This document shows, in pieces, positions 19,566-30,529 of a DNA stretch of 43,394 nt. The notes beneath the pieces are model-generated. The model saw only the letters and a program-made list of their open reading frames with translations. It searched no databases and was not told the origin of the DNA. The DNA is from Isohypsibius dastychi (Eukaryota > Tardigrada > Eutardigrada > Parachela > Isohypsibiidae). The stretch lies in NCBI GenBank assembly GCA_034696485.1, contig JAQIWT010000058.1, positions 1 through 43,394 on the forward strand. Reading direction: 5' to 3'. A program made the translations under genes and the position numbers. Within the stretch, counting starts at the first letter, position 1, and each line of letters opens with the position of its first letter.

Positions 19566-20031
19566 GTGGGCTTTTTGAGCTAAAAGTGAACCTTTTTGCT
19601 GTTCATGCGTTTGTCTGTTTTTTTATTGATAGCCATTGATGAGATTGCATGTTAACTGTATCGCCATAAATTCCATTCGTTGTTTCTGATACATAAATAT
19701 TAGTCGGCAATATTCGTGGATCCCTCTAGTCTCCAGTGAATCTTTCACCAGGAATTCAGGGTTCCTGAATGCATCCCTATCTGGTATTTCAATGCGTGGT
19801 TTTTGGGGTCAATGCAGTGGTGACCCATGCGCATTAGAGTTCGCTACCATACGCGGACTTAGTGATGGTTACCTTGTTGTGTTACGCTACGTGGTTACCT
19901 TTTGCTCCAATATGCAATTGCGTCGCATTGCATTGTACTAGTTCGTTGTGTGAGCAGAATCTGGAAGAATCCAGTTTGAGTTGTGATTTTTAACTTGTTT
20001 CGTGTTGTTTCTCTTTGTCCGCACTTGAAAT
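19566..20031. other. Intergenic / 5' flank of cullin-like gene
   Basis: No ORF or repeat was recognised. Confidence 0.35.
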
Positions 20032-22950
20032 ATGTCTCAACCTCAACCGGGTGATGCTTCTTACAATGGGATGAGATTCACAGTAAGAGTGCTGTTGGAA
20101 TATTAACACCAGTCCGTATGATATGCTCCTTCTCTGCTTGCTTTTCAGATTGTTCCTGCACTTACTTGGTCTGACATCAAGGGTCAGCTGCGACGTGTGA
20201 TGGAGGATAATCATGCCCAGTTTTGATGAGTTATTCCCATTTGTACATAACCTGTTGGTCGCCAACCAAGGACAAGTGTACGACGGGGTCCATCAGCTCT
20301 TCAAAGATTACACTGATAACACGGTGATATCGTTGTGCCCTTCACCTCATGGTTCATCTGCTTATCAATCGTATTGACGTCCGAGTTAACTGAAATCTTA
20401 ACAGAGATGTTCTTGCAGATTTCCGGCTATTATGCATCGTATGGGAGAAGATTTGCTGATGGAGGTGCTCCGTTATGCCAATGATAATCGTGAGCGCCGT
20501 ATAAAGATATTGGATATCGTGAAGCCATTTGTGAGATCTTTTGGGGGTGGTGAACGTTGTTTATGGATGTGGTATAGCGTCATTTATTCATGACATGAGA
20601 TTTGTTCAACATATGGATCTGGAAAGTGTCTCGGTTCTTGTAAATCGATTGTTGCGAGAAAAAGTGCTAATGCGAACTGAAAATCGACCGGAAATAACGA
20701 CAGTGCTGGCTGGCGCGTTGAATGACGAAGGGCATAACTCGACACTGATGAGGAAATTTGCGGAAGTGTTGATTGCATTCGGAGAAGAAACGATGGACGT
20801 GTACGAGGAACTCTTTGAGACGCTGTTCTTGGTGGAATCTGCCCAAATTCAAATGGTGCGTTTTTTCTCCATTTTCTTCGAGAAAAGTTGCGTTAATCAA
20901 TGTCCGAATGTGGCCTGCTTTCATTTGCCACCATTTTCGGTGACTGATTTTGGTACTTGGACAATCGAGCGTACGCTCCCCAAGGGTTGGTTTGGAATTG
21001 AGTTCCTGAAACGGTTAGCTCGACACTGAATTTGGAATGGATCAGCAGTGTTTTTAACAATTTGACGGTTTTTTCTGTGTTTACTCCCGTAAATATTTAT
21101 TCATCCTGTTGATGATAGTCAATGGGTATCGTCCATTTCATGCTACTTACGTATATTTCTTTTGCATTTCGTCTCCGAGTTTCCGCCTTCTTGGAGTTGC
21201 AATGATCGTACCAATATCGGCACTTTTGAACACGTACTGCTGTTTTTTTCTCTCTGATATTGATATTCGGCACACTCTTATAGTTAAGGCGCATATTTCG
21301 AGGGAAATGACTATTGGTAACTCTTGACAAGTACCCGATAATGGATAGAGTTCTGAATAACCCCCCCCCCCTCGCATAATTCAACTCCATATTGATTGAT
21401 CATCATGTAGAAAATATTATTTTGTGTTTCCAACTTGCAATTGAACATAGTTGTTCATTTTCGTTCCTCCGGTCGCTTCCATTGCTGCACACCGGAATTA
21501 TTATTTGATTTAGTAAAGCAGTGATCGATAATATCTCGATTGTTTTTCGGTAGGTGAATTTTGATGCATATCCATCAGTTTCAAGCATCCGTGGATTTGC
21601 AGATGATGTCAACAAGCGTAACTCGACCGGGATGAAGTTGGCACAGTCTTGCCAACCTCTGCATGCTCCATCTCGTATCCGGGCTCGTGTATCTCGTACG
21701 TGGATGTATATTTATATTTTGTCTTGTCAAACTAAGATTCAGCAGATGATAGGGGTTGAAGTTCACGGATTGTTCAGTCGTGATCCTCGTCCGGCTCAGA
21801 TTTCGTCAGGCTTTTATTCCGACTCTACCGCCAAGCTCAAACGACCTGTGAGTGTTTTTATTAAATTTTCTCGTGCGATGGCATTTCAAATAGTCATTTT
21901 TGTTTAATTCATTGGGAGACTATCAATTTACATGTCTCTTCTTCAGATACTCGGGAGAGATCTTGGTCATCTCTTGAATATTTTGACGCAGCTTTTCCCG
22001 TTCATTCCGGACAAGGAATCGTTTGAGGAGGCTTATGCAACTGGTTTGAAGAGGCGTCTGTATAATGACCCCATGGACCGTGCGCGTGTTGATGCAGAAT
22101 ACAATTGTATTCACAACATACGACGTGGATTTCGTGATGACTTTGTCTGCATGGAAAAACTGGAGTTGATGGTGGGTGACTATGGGCGGTCATGTTCTTT
22201 CAATGAGTCTTATGAAATACGGGCGAAAATACTGGATGACGTGACCAAGGTAACAGAAATAGTGTCCTTCAGTTGGTATAGTTTATGTATGTCTTTCGAC
22301 AGGATGAAATGAAGACTCGTTTGATATGAGGGTGACGTGCTTACACGCCGGTGTTTGGGATATACCAATACCCGGGAACAAGATTATTTTGTCAATTGTC
22401 GCACAGCAAGCACTGGAGCAATTCTGCGCGTGAGTAATCATTTTACTCAGAGATGTTCCGTTCTATTTCATTTATGTGTTGATGTGTCTGTTTGTAGGTT
22501 CATTGCTGGGAAACACCCCCGGAAATTGATTTAGTTGCATGGTCTTGGTGTTGCTGAATTGAATGGAAGATTCCTCGGTGGAGATTATGCATTGGAAGTG
22601 ACCACTCCTCTTATGGATAATAATGTTATTCAACGATCAAGACACATGGTCGATTGCGCACATGGCAAGTGTCATCAAGTTTGCCCCTGATGATATCAGG
22701 CTTCTGATGGATTCGCTGGTTGATGAGGATGCGAGACTGTTATTGAGGGTTTCAAATGGTGGTCAATGATAAGTTTACTTCGTGGGAAGAATGCATCATT
22801 CTCCACTCTGGTAGGGATAAGTATAGATGCCTGATTATGCTAGTTTTCAGTGCTGATCGAGATCATCCAGCTGTTTTCCATCTGCCTAAAGAAGGAGATC
22901 CGTGTGAGAATGAGAACTTGGATCAGATAGGGCAAGGCAATTCCCGATAA
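20032..22950 (+). pseudogene. CUL3-like cullin, frameshifted and C-terminally incomplete
   Basis: Exon 1 (20032-20082, M-S-Q-P-Q-P-G) splices via GTAAGA/TTTCAG to exon 2 at 20149. Exon 2, after a one-base frameshift near 20222, gives F-D-E-L-F-P-F-V-H-N-L-L, the N-terminal cullin repeat (CUL3: F-E-E-L-Y). Cullin-repeat helices follow at 20582-20850 (G-E-E-T-M-D-V-Y-E-E-L-F-E). The cullin homology domain is at 21715-22240, with L-F-P-F-I-P-D-K-E-S-F-E-E-A-Y and L-K-R-R-L-Y-N, then A-E-L-N-G-R-F-L-G-G and V-N-D-K-F-T-S at 22490-22800. Cullins are scaffolds of RING ubiquitin ligases; the N-terminus binds an adaptor (BTB proteins for CUL3) and the C-terminus binds RBX1. The frame changes again near 22612 and 22750, a TAG lies at 22531-22533, repeats 2-3 are largely missing, and the winged-helix module with the NEDD8-acceptor lysine is absent. 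Introns are retained, so it is a degraded paralogue rather than a retrocopy. Confidence 0.75.
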
Positions 22951-22981
22951 ATCAAGGAGTTCTACCGTTTAGTTCCAACCC

Positions 22982-24300
22982 AGTGCCAGTATGGTTATAC
23001 GCTGCAATGTTATACTGTGAAAGTCGTGAAACTAGCGCAGCTACCGTTTGATCGTGTGTTTGGAGAAGCTGCAGCAATACTCGAGGACATTCTGGATACT
23101 GTCCTAGGTGATTTGCCGGCACACGATCCAGTGCGGCTACGAATCGATAACGATGCACTCACAACACCACTTTGGACTCCGCTCATGCGACGTGATCACT
23201 GCACCGTAGAGCGATGGATACTCAAAATTGAACGAGCTTTCAACTCGAACGCAACATTCAAACTAGATGAGAGCCTTGAGCTGTGGTTCAGCACACAACT
23301 CTACCAGAGGGCGGATTCAACAAACATGTGCCGGAACTTCTTCGTAGACGCCTCAAAAGGATGGGTTGCGTCACCCGTGTAATCAACAAGGATGATTTAT
23401 GTTTCGCCAGAGCAATTTGCATTGAAAAACGTCATGCTGACGACAATAAGGCTGAATACAAAAAACTTTATTCTCGACTCAAGATTCAGACGACAGAGGC
23501 CAAGAAGCTTGTTCGTAAAGCCGGACTTCCTGAACGCCGGTACCTCCTCACTGACTACCCCGCTTTTCAAGAGGTGCTTCCTGATTACCAACTCATTGCC
23601 ATCTCCACCGACCATCTAAACAGCGACATCTACTCCGGCCCCCACCAAGTGAAGCAAATGTGCATTCTCCACTATGACGGCCATTATGACATGCTTAATT
23701 CTCCACCAGTGTGGTTCGGTCAATCCTACTACTGCTTCAGCTGTCTCAAACCCTATCAGGAAAAAGAACAACATCGGTGCAAGGCCGTCTGTCACCAGTG
23801 CCTGCGTCGTAAATGCCCTCGCAATAAAAATGCCACCATCGACTGTGCACGATGTAATAGGACTTTCCTCGGTCAGAGTTGCCATGACGAGCCTGTGCGT
23901 CCACCGAAGAAAGGACTTGAAATTTGTGAGAAATTTCTCGTCTGCAAGGAGTGTAATTAGTTCATCTCTGCCCATCGATGTGGAGAAGTCTTCTGTGCAG
24001 TATGTACGGTTTACTCCACGCCAGATGAAAGACATTCATGCTTCATGAAGGGTTGAGGACCGTATGCTGCAAGCAGAAACAAAGCTTGCCCACTTCGATT
24101 TGGAAGCTGTGAAAAATCCAGACGGAACCTTCTACCCCAATCTTGCCGTTGTAACTTGCGGTGAGGAAATTTCCGTTTTTTCCGCCCGAAGGCTTGCATA
24201 TTGGACATAACATCACTGATGAACTGTGCCTTTCTCTTTAACGGACGTTTCAAGAATCATATCATCATCGCTCACAATTTCAAAGTACAAAAATCTTTCA
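22982..24300 (+). pseudogene. Polinton/Maverick-type protein-primed DNA polymerase B, 5' part, broken
   Basis: Two overlapping frames, 23017-23382 and 23283-23960, with a frame change near 23285, match the N-terminal region of the long family-B polymerases of animal Polintons and related elements. Landmarks: D-P-V-R-L-R-I-D-N-D and L-T-T-P-L-W-T-P-L-M-R-R with K-I-E-R-A-F-N-S-N; then D-D-L-C-F-A-R-A-I; then H-Y-D-M-L and a Cys-rich zone with pairs C-F-S-C, C-H-Q-C, C-A-R-C and C-K-E-C. Beyond the stop at 23958, other frames show H-F-D-L-E-A-V (the D-x-E of exonuclease motif I) at about 24088 and I-I-I-A-H-N-F at about 24270. The palm domain with its catalytic motifs is missing. No Polinton integrase, ATPase or capsid gene was recognised nearby. 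Confidence 0.75.
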
Positions 24301-26261
24301 GGTGGCACCAAAGACATTTTAAACTAGTTTCCTAGAATCCGATTTTGTACGTTGTTTAGTTCGAATTGCTCTGCTATCATTGGACCACGTTTAATCTTTT
24401 TTGATTTTCAATTCCGACGAGTACTTGATCAATGTTTTCTTTTTCATTCACCGGCTCCCATCACTTTTCTTCTCAGTCGTATTCGACGCTGACTTTGCGA
24501 CATTTTATGGAGACAATTATCCTTCTCATACTTTATTTGTTCTTCCATGATCAAAGGTCTAATTTGAGTAGAGTTACTCGGGCCCAAGTCACACAACGGA
24601 GGAACTGACTAGAATCTTTAATGTAAGTTTGTACGATCAAAAGAGTGGCCGGGATCCTTTGACACTAATGGTTAACAAAATTAAACGGTTGGTTCCATTG
24701 TGACCGTGATCATGAAAACAGGTCATTGCTTTATATCACGACTTTATCCAGCTGTAACAAAAACCAGGCTTATTTGTTCAGTTCTTCTTGACTGCGATTG
24801 ACGAGCGTTGTATTCATTCCTCCGGTTTGCCACAGAGCCTTTTAAGGTTTTTCTACCCAAACATGAATATTCCACGATTGATGATTGCACCAGGAAATTT
24901 CATGGATTTGCGAAATATAAAAATAAAAGGTAGAAAATCAACTTTGCAATGAAACAGAACATCAGCATCTGGCAAGTCATGCAGAAAAATCCAAGAAAAT
25001 TCCCGAGGACCGATTAATCTCAGGCGTTTTTGACTCGTATCTAATCAATTTATAGCTCCATATTCTTAAAATAATTTTTTTGATTACAAGTTTGTCCAGC
25101 ATGGGCGATGTTCGTGTCAAACTCAGCAACAGTTTCGTTCCATATTTGTAAATCGATTCCATCCTATTCGATTCCATTCCATTCCATTTATTTGCATGAA
25201 AAAGATTATTGACTGAATTTGAGGTTTTTTTGGTTGAGCAGAACGGGACGCATTTTAAGGAGCAAAACGTTACGCAAAGCTCCGTTTTAACCTGGTTTTA
25301 TTCACTTTTGACTTGTTTTGTCTCATACCAATGAGAAGCATTTGGAAAGATTACCACTAGCCCTAAAATTGATGGATACGCCCACAATTAAGACCAGCCG
25401 ATCAGCATTGTAGCTGAGTGGCTGGAAGGTCGTTTCTTGGAAATTGGCTGGAGTCCGATTTTGTTCTGGCATTCTTCCTGTACCACCCACATTTCAGGGG
25501 ACACAACCCTTGACAGCTTTCGAAAACTGTACAAACAGAACATTTGGTTGAAAATAACATGCAGCGTTAAGTACTATAACGAGTCACGTCTCCAGGTTGC
25601 GTTATTTTGACACGTTTCAGAGTCATTTCAAGACTATTTTCACATATTTCAAGCTAGTTACCAGGATTGCTGTCCTATCATGTAAGCATTGATCCACGAC
25701 TATGTTTACATATTTCAAGAAATTTCCCCGAATCACTTGACGATTTCGTTTTCTAATTTCTAACCAAATACCATGATTTTCTCGTATATAGACCCGAGTT
25801 TAAAGTTGAGCGAAAACCAGTCGAGCTCAAAAACATTTCTATAAGCTTCTGTAACCCAGCTTTTTTATGGATCTAAGCACTCCGTGGTTCTTACAGCATA
25901 TCAATCAGCCTACTGTATCTTCCGGTACAGACACTAGCTTGTCAGAAAATGCATGGTGAGCGATTCTTCATAATCAAAAATTCCAGTTACAACAGGTAAG
26001 AACTCAAAATTGAACATAATAAATATGAAAATGCCGTGAGCCCGTGGGGTATGCTCTGCTGATAGCATCCGCATCGCCATCGGGTCTCTTTTTTGTACGA
26101 AATTTTCAATTTGAACTAGCAACGTCGAATTGCCCAACGCTGTAATTTGTTGTTCATCCGTTCAAGTTGTTGTTCATTCCGTTTTTTTCCGTGTTGAGTG
26201 GAATTACATTTTTGTCGATGATTGAACCTAACACACGCAACGATGGAACTAAGACGCGGCA
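24301..26261. other. Long stretch without recognisable gene
   Basis: Almost 2 kb without an ORF over 70 codons or a recognised motif. AT-rich. It contains the pentanucleotide repeat at 25155-25190. It may be decayed mobile-element sequence between the Polinton fragment and the gypsy remnant. Confidence 0.4.
25155..25190. repeat. ATTCC pentanucleotide repeat
   Basis: A short run of imperfect ATTCC/ATTCG units ending in three perfect copies (ATTCCATTCCATTCC). It is a simple microsatellite. Confidence 0.7.
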
Positions 26262-28510
26262 TTACGGTCCGTTGACGGTAAAATTAGCTTTTCGGAACCT
26301 TTTGGAAATCAAACGAAGGTTGGCAAGAGCTCCACGAAATGTAATTCCGCCTGATAGTGTGTCGGAAATGCAGCAGATGACGTATATGAAGAGCATTCCC
26401 TCGAAAGTTCGATTGATCTCGGCTCGGAAAACCGAGCTGGCAAGGTTGATACCGAAAGGCAAACATCGGTAGGGTACCAAAAGGCCTCCCTGATGAGTGG
26501 CGATGGCAGTTTATTTTGCTCTCTTTATCAGGAGAAGGTTGTTGAAAAACATTAGGCGGATCAATTGTAATAAGATGAGGTTTTCGGAGAGAAAGTCAAA
26601 ATTTTTGTTCTGGTTTAGAAATGGGCTGCGATATGTTTTCGAGACATTGTTCAGAGGGATGTCATTTCCACAGAATCAAATGGATCCATTGAGTTTTTCG
26701 GCCAGAACAGGCGCGGACCCCCAGTTCGATTTCAGTTCTTCCAAAACCCTGCTTTTTTCAGTCTTGTCACCTCCTTATCAACTCATTGTTACTAAAACAG
26801 AGCTCAACTGTGCAGTTATATCTAGATTGGAGGTCAATCATCGGTATCCAAATGGATCGGGATGACATTTGCAACCCCAATTGGGGCATTTTCGGAGCTG
26901 AAGAGATCCTGAAATTCTCTGAGTAGCGCGTAGAGTTGCTCACGTTTGCCCTTGTCTAGATCTTTTTCGATGAGAAATGCCATGGGATTGAACTGACTGG
27001 GTTCGGTCTTCTTGAGCGAGGCTGGGACCTCTGTGAAGTTTTTGATTAAGAAACGAGCAAGTGCTTGATAGTTTTTCTGTTTATTAGGTTCTTCATGTTC
27101 TTGGAGGTCGTACTCGTTAGCAGCAACGTAGTAGCAGTAATCGAAAGGGCAGATGAAATCGTGTTCGACATGAAAATCGATGACGGGGCATTTTGGCAAG
27201 TGGGCGATCCACTTGATGCGGAGCAGAAGTTAGTACCACAAGCAAAGTGAAATTTGGTTATGCTGGAATTTTGAGGCACGTGAAGACATATTGCTCGATA
27301 GTAGGTTACCTCATATCCCTCGTCGGAAACTGTAATGCAATGATAGTCAGTCGCGAGACCATCGCAGACTTGAACTTTTACCGATAGCTGCACACCTGAA
27401 AGGTTAAGAGGGAGTATACCGACCCTTTGGTCGGAATTTTATGATCTAGAGCATTTTTGAAAATGACAGAGTTGGCCTTGTTGATGTCATCAGTAGCGAA
27501 GCGCGTGAACGATCGGTAATCTGAGAAGTGACAACGGTGAAATGCGAACTACTGTCCTCAAGAAAGGAGACAGAAGCATTCCCAATGAGTAAATCTGCCT
27601 CTGGAATGAGTTTGCAGGAAAATGTGGAAAGAAACCTGAATCCATAACTTTGAGAAAGGCCTTATATCAACTGGTTTGCTCCACGACGATCTTCTGATAC
27701 AGAGAAAGCCTTATTGCAGTGGCAAACAAGGTAATCACCACCAGAATCAAAACACAACAGACCCGATCGCGTGAGCCGGTTAAAAAGACCGCGAGAGTTA
27801 GATCGTGGATGATCACCATGATAATAGTTGTTTCGAGCCTAAATGTTACGATTTGGTTGAACAAATGTGTTCTGTTGATTAAACTAGTGGTTCGGGCGAT
27901 TATCTGAACGCGGACGATTTTCGTTTTAGTTCGACCCACTATTGTTGTAGTGCTTTTGAGAATGCGCTGGCCAGTGCGTGTTCATCGATAATGACCAGAG
28001 GTTTGAGGTTGTCCTCATTATCTTCCTGATCGCCATTCCCAGAAGCAGGTGGCTTATCTCGCTATTTTTTAATTCGGCCAGGTAATTGAAGGTCTGAACC
28101 GAAAAGAACCACAAACAACTGGTCAGAGAGACAAGGCCGAGAGCCAAAGCGTCGGTGAACAAATGATGTGAAACTCAGCTGTTTCACCTTGCGTTATGGA
28201 AAAAGGAGAATTGTTCTTCTTTCAAAAAATACTGGCTGCAGACTGTTTTCTCAATTCCAATGAGGAAGATAGAGAAGAAAGCGTGGAATTGGGAGTAGAG
28301 ATAGGGTTTGGCCATATATGAACACAGCATATGCATGACTTACCTTGTTTTTTGTTGAAATTTTCTTCGTTAGGCGAGTCTTGAGTGTTGTTTCCCACAG
28401 ATTGGGTCACTTATGCCGTAATTTGAGTTGCTTGTCCCGCACGTTGTGTTGCCTGTCCCGCAAGTTTGGTTGCTTGTCCCGCAATTTGAGTTGCTATCTC
28501 CGCGATTTAG
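26262..28510 (-). mobile_element. Ty3/gypsy-type pol remnant with repetitive gag-like 5' part
   Basis: Minus strand. Around 26960-26834 the frame reads L-Y-A-L-L-R-E-F-Q-D-L-F-S-S, the linker that precedes the RT domain in Ty3/gypsy pol. Around 26800-26650, interrupted frames give E-V-T-R-L-K-K-A-G-F and L-A-E-K-L-N-G-S-I, the start of the RT fingers. At 26480-26262 P-Y-R-C-L-P-F-G-I and F-I-Y-V are seen, but the two catalytic Asp residues expected after Y-V are replaced by I-C, so the RT is dead. It continues L-R-L-I-S-K-R-F-R-K-A-N-F. Upstream, 28410-28222 and the 21-bp repeat at 28427-28510 may be a gag-like region. The zone 27200-28160 is open in pieces without a clear protease motif. RNase H, integrase and LTRs were not found. 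Confidence 0.65.
28427..28510. repeat. Four 21-bp tandem repeats encoding a heptapeptide
   Basis: Units at 28427-28447, 28448-28468, 28469-28489 and 28490-28510, of the form GTTGCTTGTCCCGCAATTTGA, the last two diverging progressively. On the minus strand each unit encodes a variant of A-G-Q-A-T-Q-(I/L/R), a seven-residue repeat compatible with a helical or coiled-coil spacer in a gag-like protein. Stops flank it on both sides in this frame. Confidence 0.8.
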
Positions 28511-28539
28511 GCTGCTGATCCAGCTTCTGTGAAGTCAGA

Positions 28540-30529
28540 AAGAACGCAAATTCAGAAGGTCACTTGGAGAGAAGTAGCTGAACGCTCAAAGTCAGGCCAG
28601 CACTGTTTCGTGCACCAAATGCGATGTTCTTGACGGGCCGCAAAATACTCAAACTAAACTTGACTGATACAACAAAAAGAGAAGTTTAAATAATAATATA
28701 ACACAAGAATAGGCCACTCTCGAACGAGCTGGCATCCGGCCTAACAGGTCCGATTGAAAACAAATCTAAAAATAAAATAGGTCGAGGAAGGAAGCCTCAC
28801 ATATTAATTGCTTGACAGGCGATAGGGCGGATTGTCTTCATCCACAGCTCAAGTTTGACTCCATCAACAGCTCTGGATCGTTTCGGAACTCAACAGCAAG
28901 ATCAGCAAGAAATTAGATTCAACGCAAAAGTTCAAACAAGACGGACTTCGCAGCTACATGTTCTTCAGAGAGGTTTACGGGAGCAATTGAACATGTTTGT
29001 TCATTCAACTTAACGGCAACGAATCGTCTCTTTGAAAACGTTGCCAGTCATGTTGCAGCCAATCACGCGCCAGTTAGGACTGGTCACACCGTATTGCTCG
29101 GAATAATTATGCATACTCTTCGCGGATGTAAAAGTACCGTTATTTGATTCTTTAATTGTCGAATAACTTTCTTGAAAGCCACTGGAAAAACCCGAAAATT
29201 ATATCATACCACGACAATTTTGTCATCACTTTTGTATTAACCGTCGACACCAGTTCAAATATTTGGCTTGTAGCCTTCTGCACCCAGGCATTGTAGCTGT
29301 CAATAGATGACGTCTAATCAATAATCTGAAGTTTGTTGTTTAAATGACTCCGACAATCAATGTTCTTGAATATGGATTTCACCATGGTGCTAGGAACGAT
29401 ATATCTGACATTTGTCTGATTTTTGAGGTTGCCTGGAAAGTTATTGAAATTTTAAATCGCCATTCATGACGATCTAGTTTTGTTCCCGTAACGATTGTTT
29501 GAATTCATACGCATGTTTCTTCATTTGTTCTTCTTATGTCATTAATGTCATGGTATTTTGTGCTGAACCATAAATTCAAGTCATAAAAACTCTTTGATAA
29601 GTAAAAACCACTCAGCTATCACGTAATTTAAAATGTTGACCAAGTGCCATATTTCTCGTTTAAATCTTATATTCGTTGGAGACATTATCTTTGTCCAATT
29701 GGCAAAGATTGTTTCGATGTATCCTACGACGTTTCAGGTGTTCAAAGGATCTTGAGAGGATACGAATAACCCGTTAAAATACTAATGCTCAGTTTGCGAT
29801 GTTTTCATCTAATCAAACACACTTATATCTTTGCTGTTACTGACTCAAAATTCTTTGGTTCGAGTCAATCAGAGCAGCTGATTCAGTTTCTGTGCTCACA
29901 CAATTCTCAGTAATCGCAGATTTCCTATTTTTTGCCCAGACTACCTCCAAGTTTGACCGCGAAATTGAATCAAAAACCAGCTTGATCGGTTTATTAGATG
30001 AGCTCTAATCTCGATGATTCACACCCAATTTGTTATCTGAGCTGCTGGTGCCTTCCAAGAAATGATCATGTGAACCTCTGGCAAAAAATCACCACGTGCA
30101 GAGAAATCGAATATGCTTCGAAATAAAAATCATGACCTTCCACCTGTTACGGACCGAGCTCATGAAATGCAATCAATTTACTTCAAGCAACGAAGTTTAT
30201 CGATAAATTCGAAGCACCAATCATTTCGTGATCCTCTATTAAATTCAGGGTTAAAGCGGTTTCGAGCTCCACTAGTATTCTTGTTAGCTCGTTTGGTGTG
30301 ATAAAAATTTATCGGCAAACCCTTCTACCTTGGCGCGGCGGTTGTTTGAATATAAGATATTGATCAATCCAGATGTTCACGACTTAATTGTCAATTGAGA
30401 ATAAATAGAATAATAAACTGTTGACCCATTTAAAAACAATCACGGTGTGAGCTACAGCTCGGTTCTCAAACATACACAAATCTATTCAGTTTTCATTTGA
30501 TGATGATGTCTTCGAATTATTCATGATTC
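28540..30529. other. Long stretch without recognisable gene
   Basis: About 2 kb of AT-rich sequence, with no ORF above about 62 codons and no repeat or RNA gene recognised. Confidence 0.45.

Noticed and set aside
21361-21371. C11 run as a functional element
   Set aside because: It is a simple homopolymer, like the G10 run at 33746-33755, and a likely site of sequencing length error. No associated motif was found.
23616-24035. 139-codon minus-strand ORF
   Set aside because: It is antisense to the clearly identified Cys-rich polymerase region on the plus strand.
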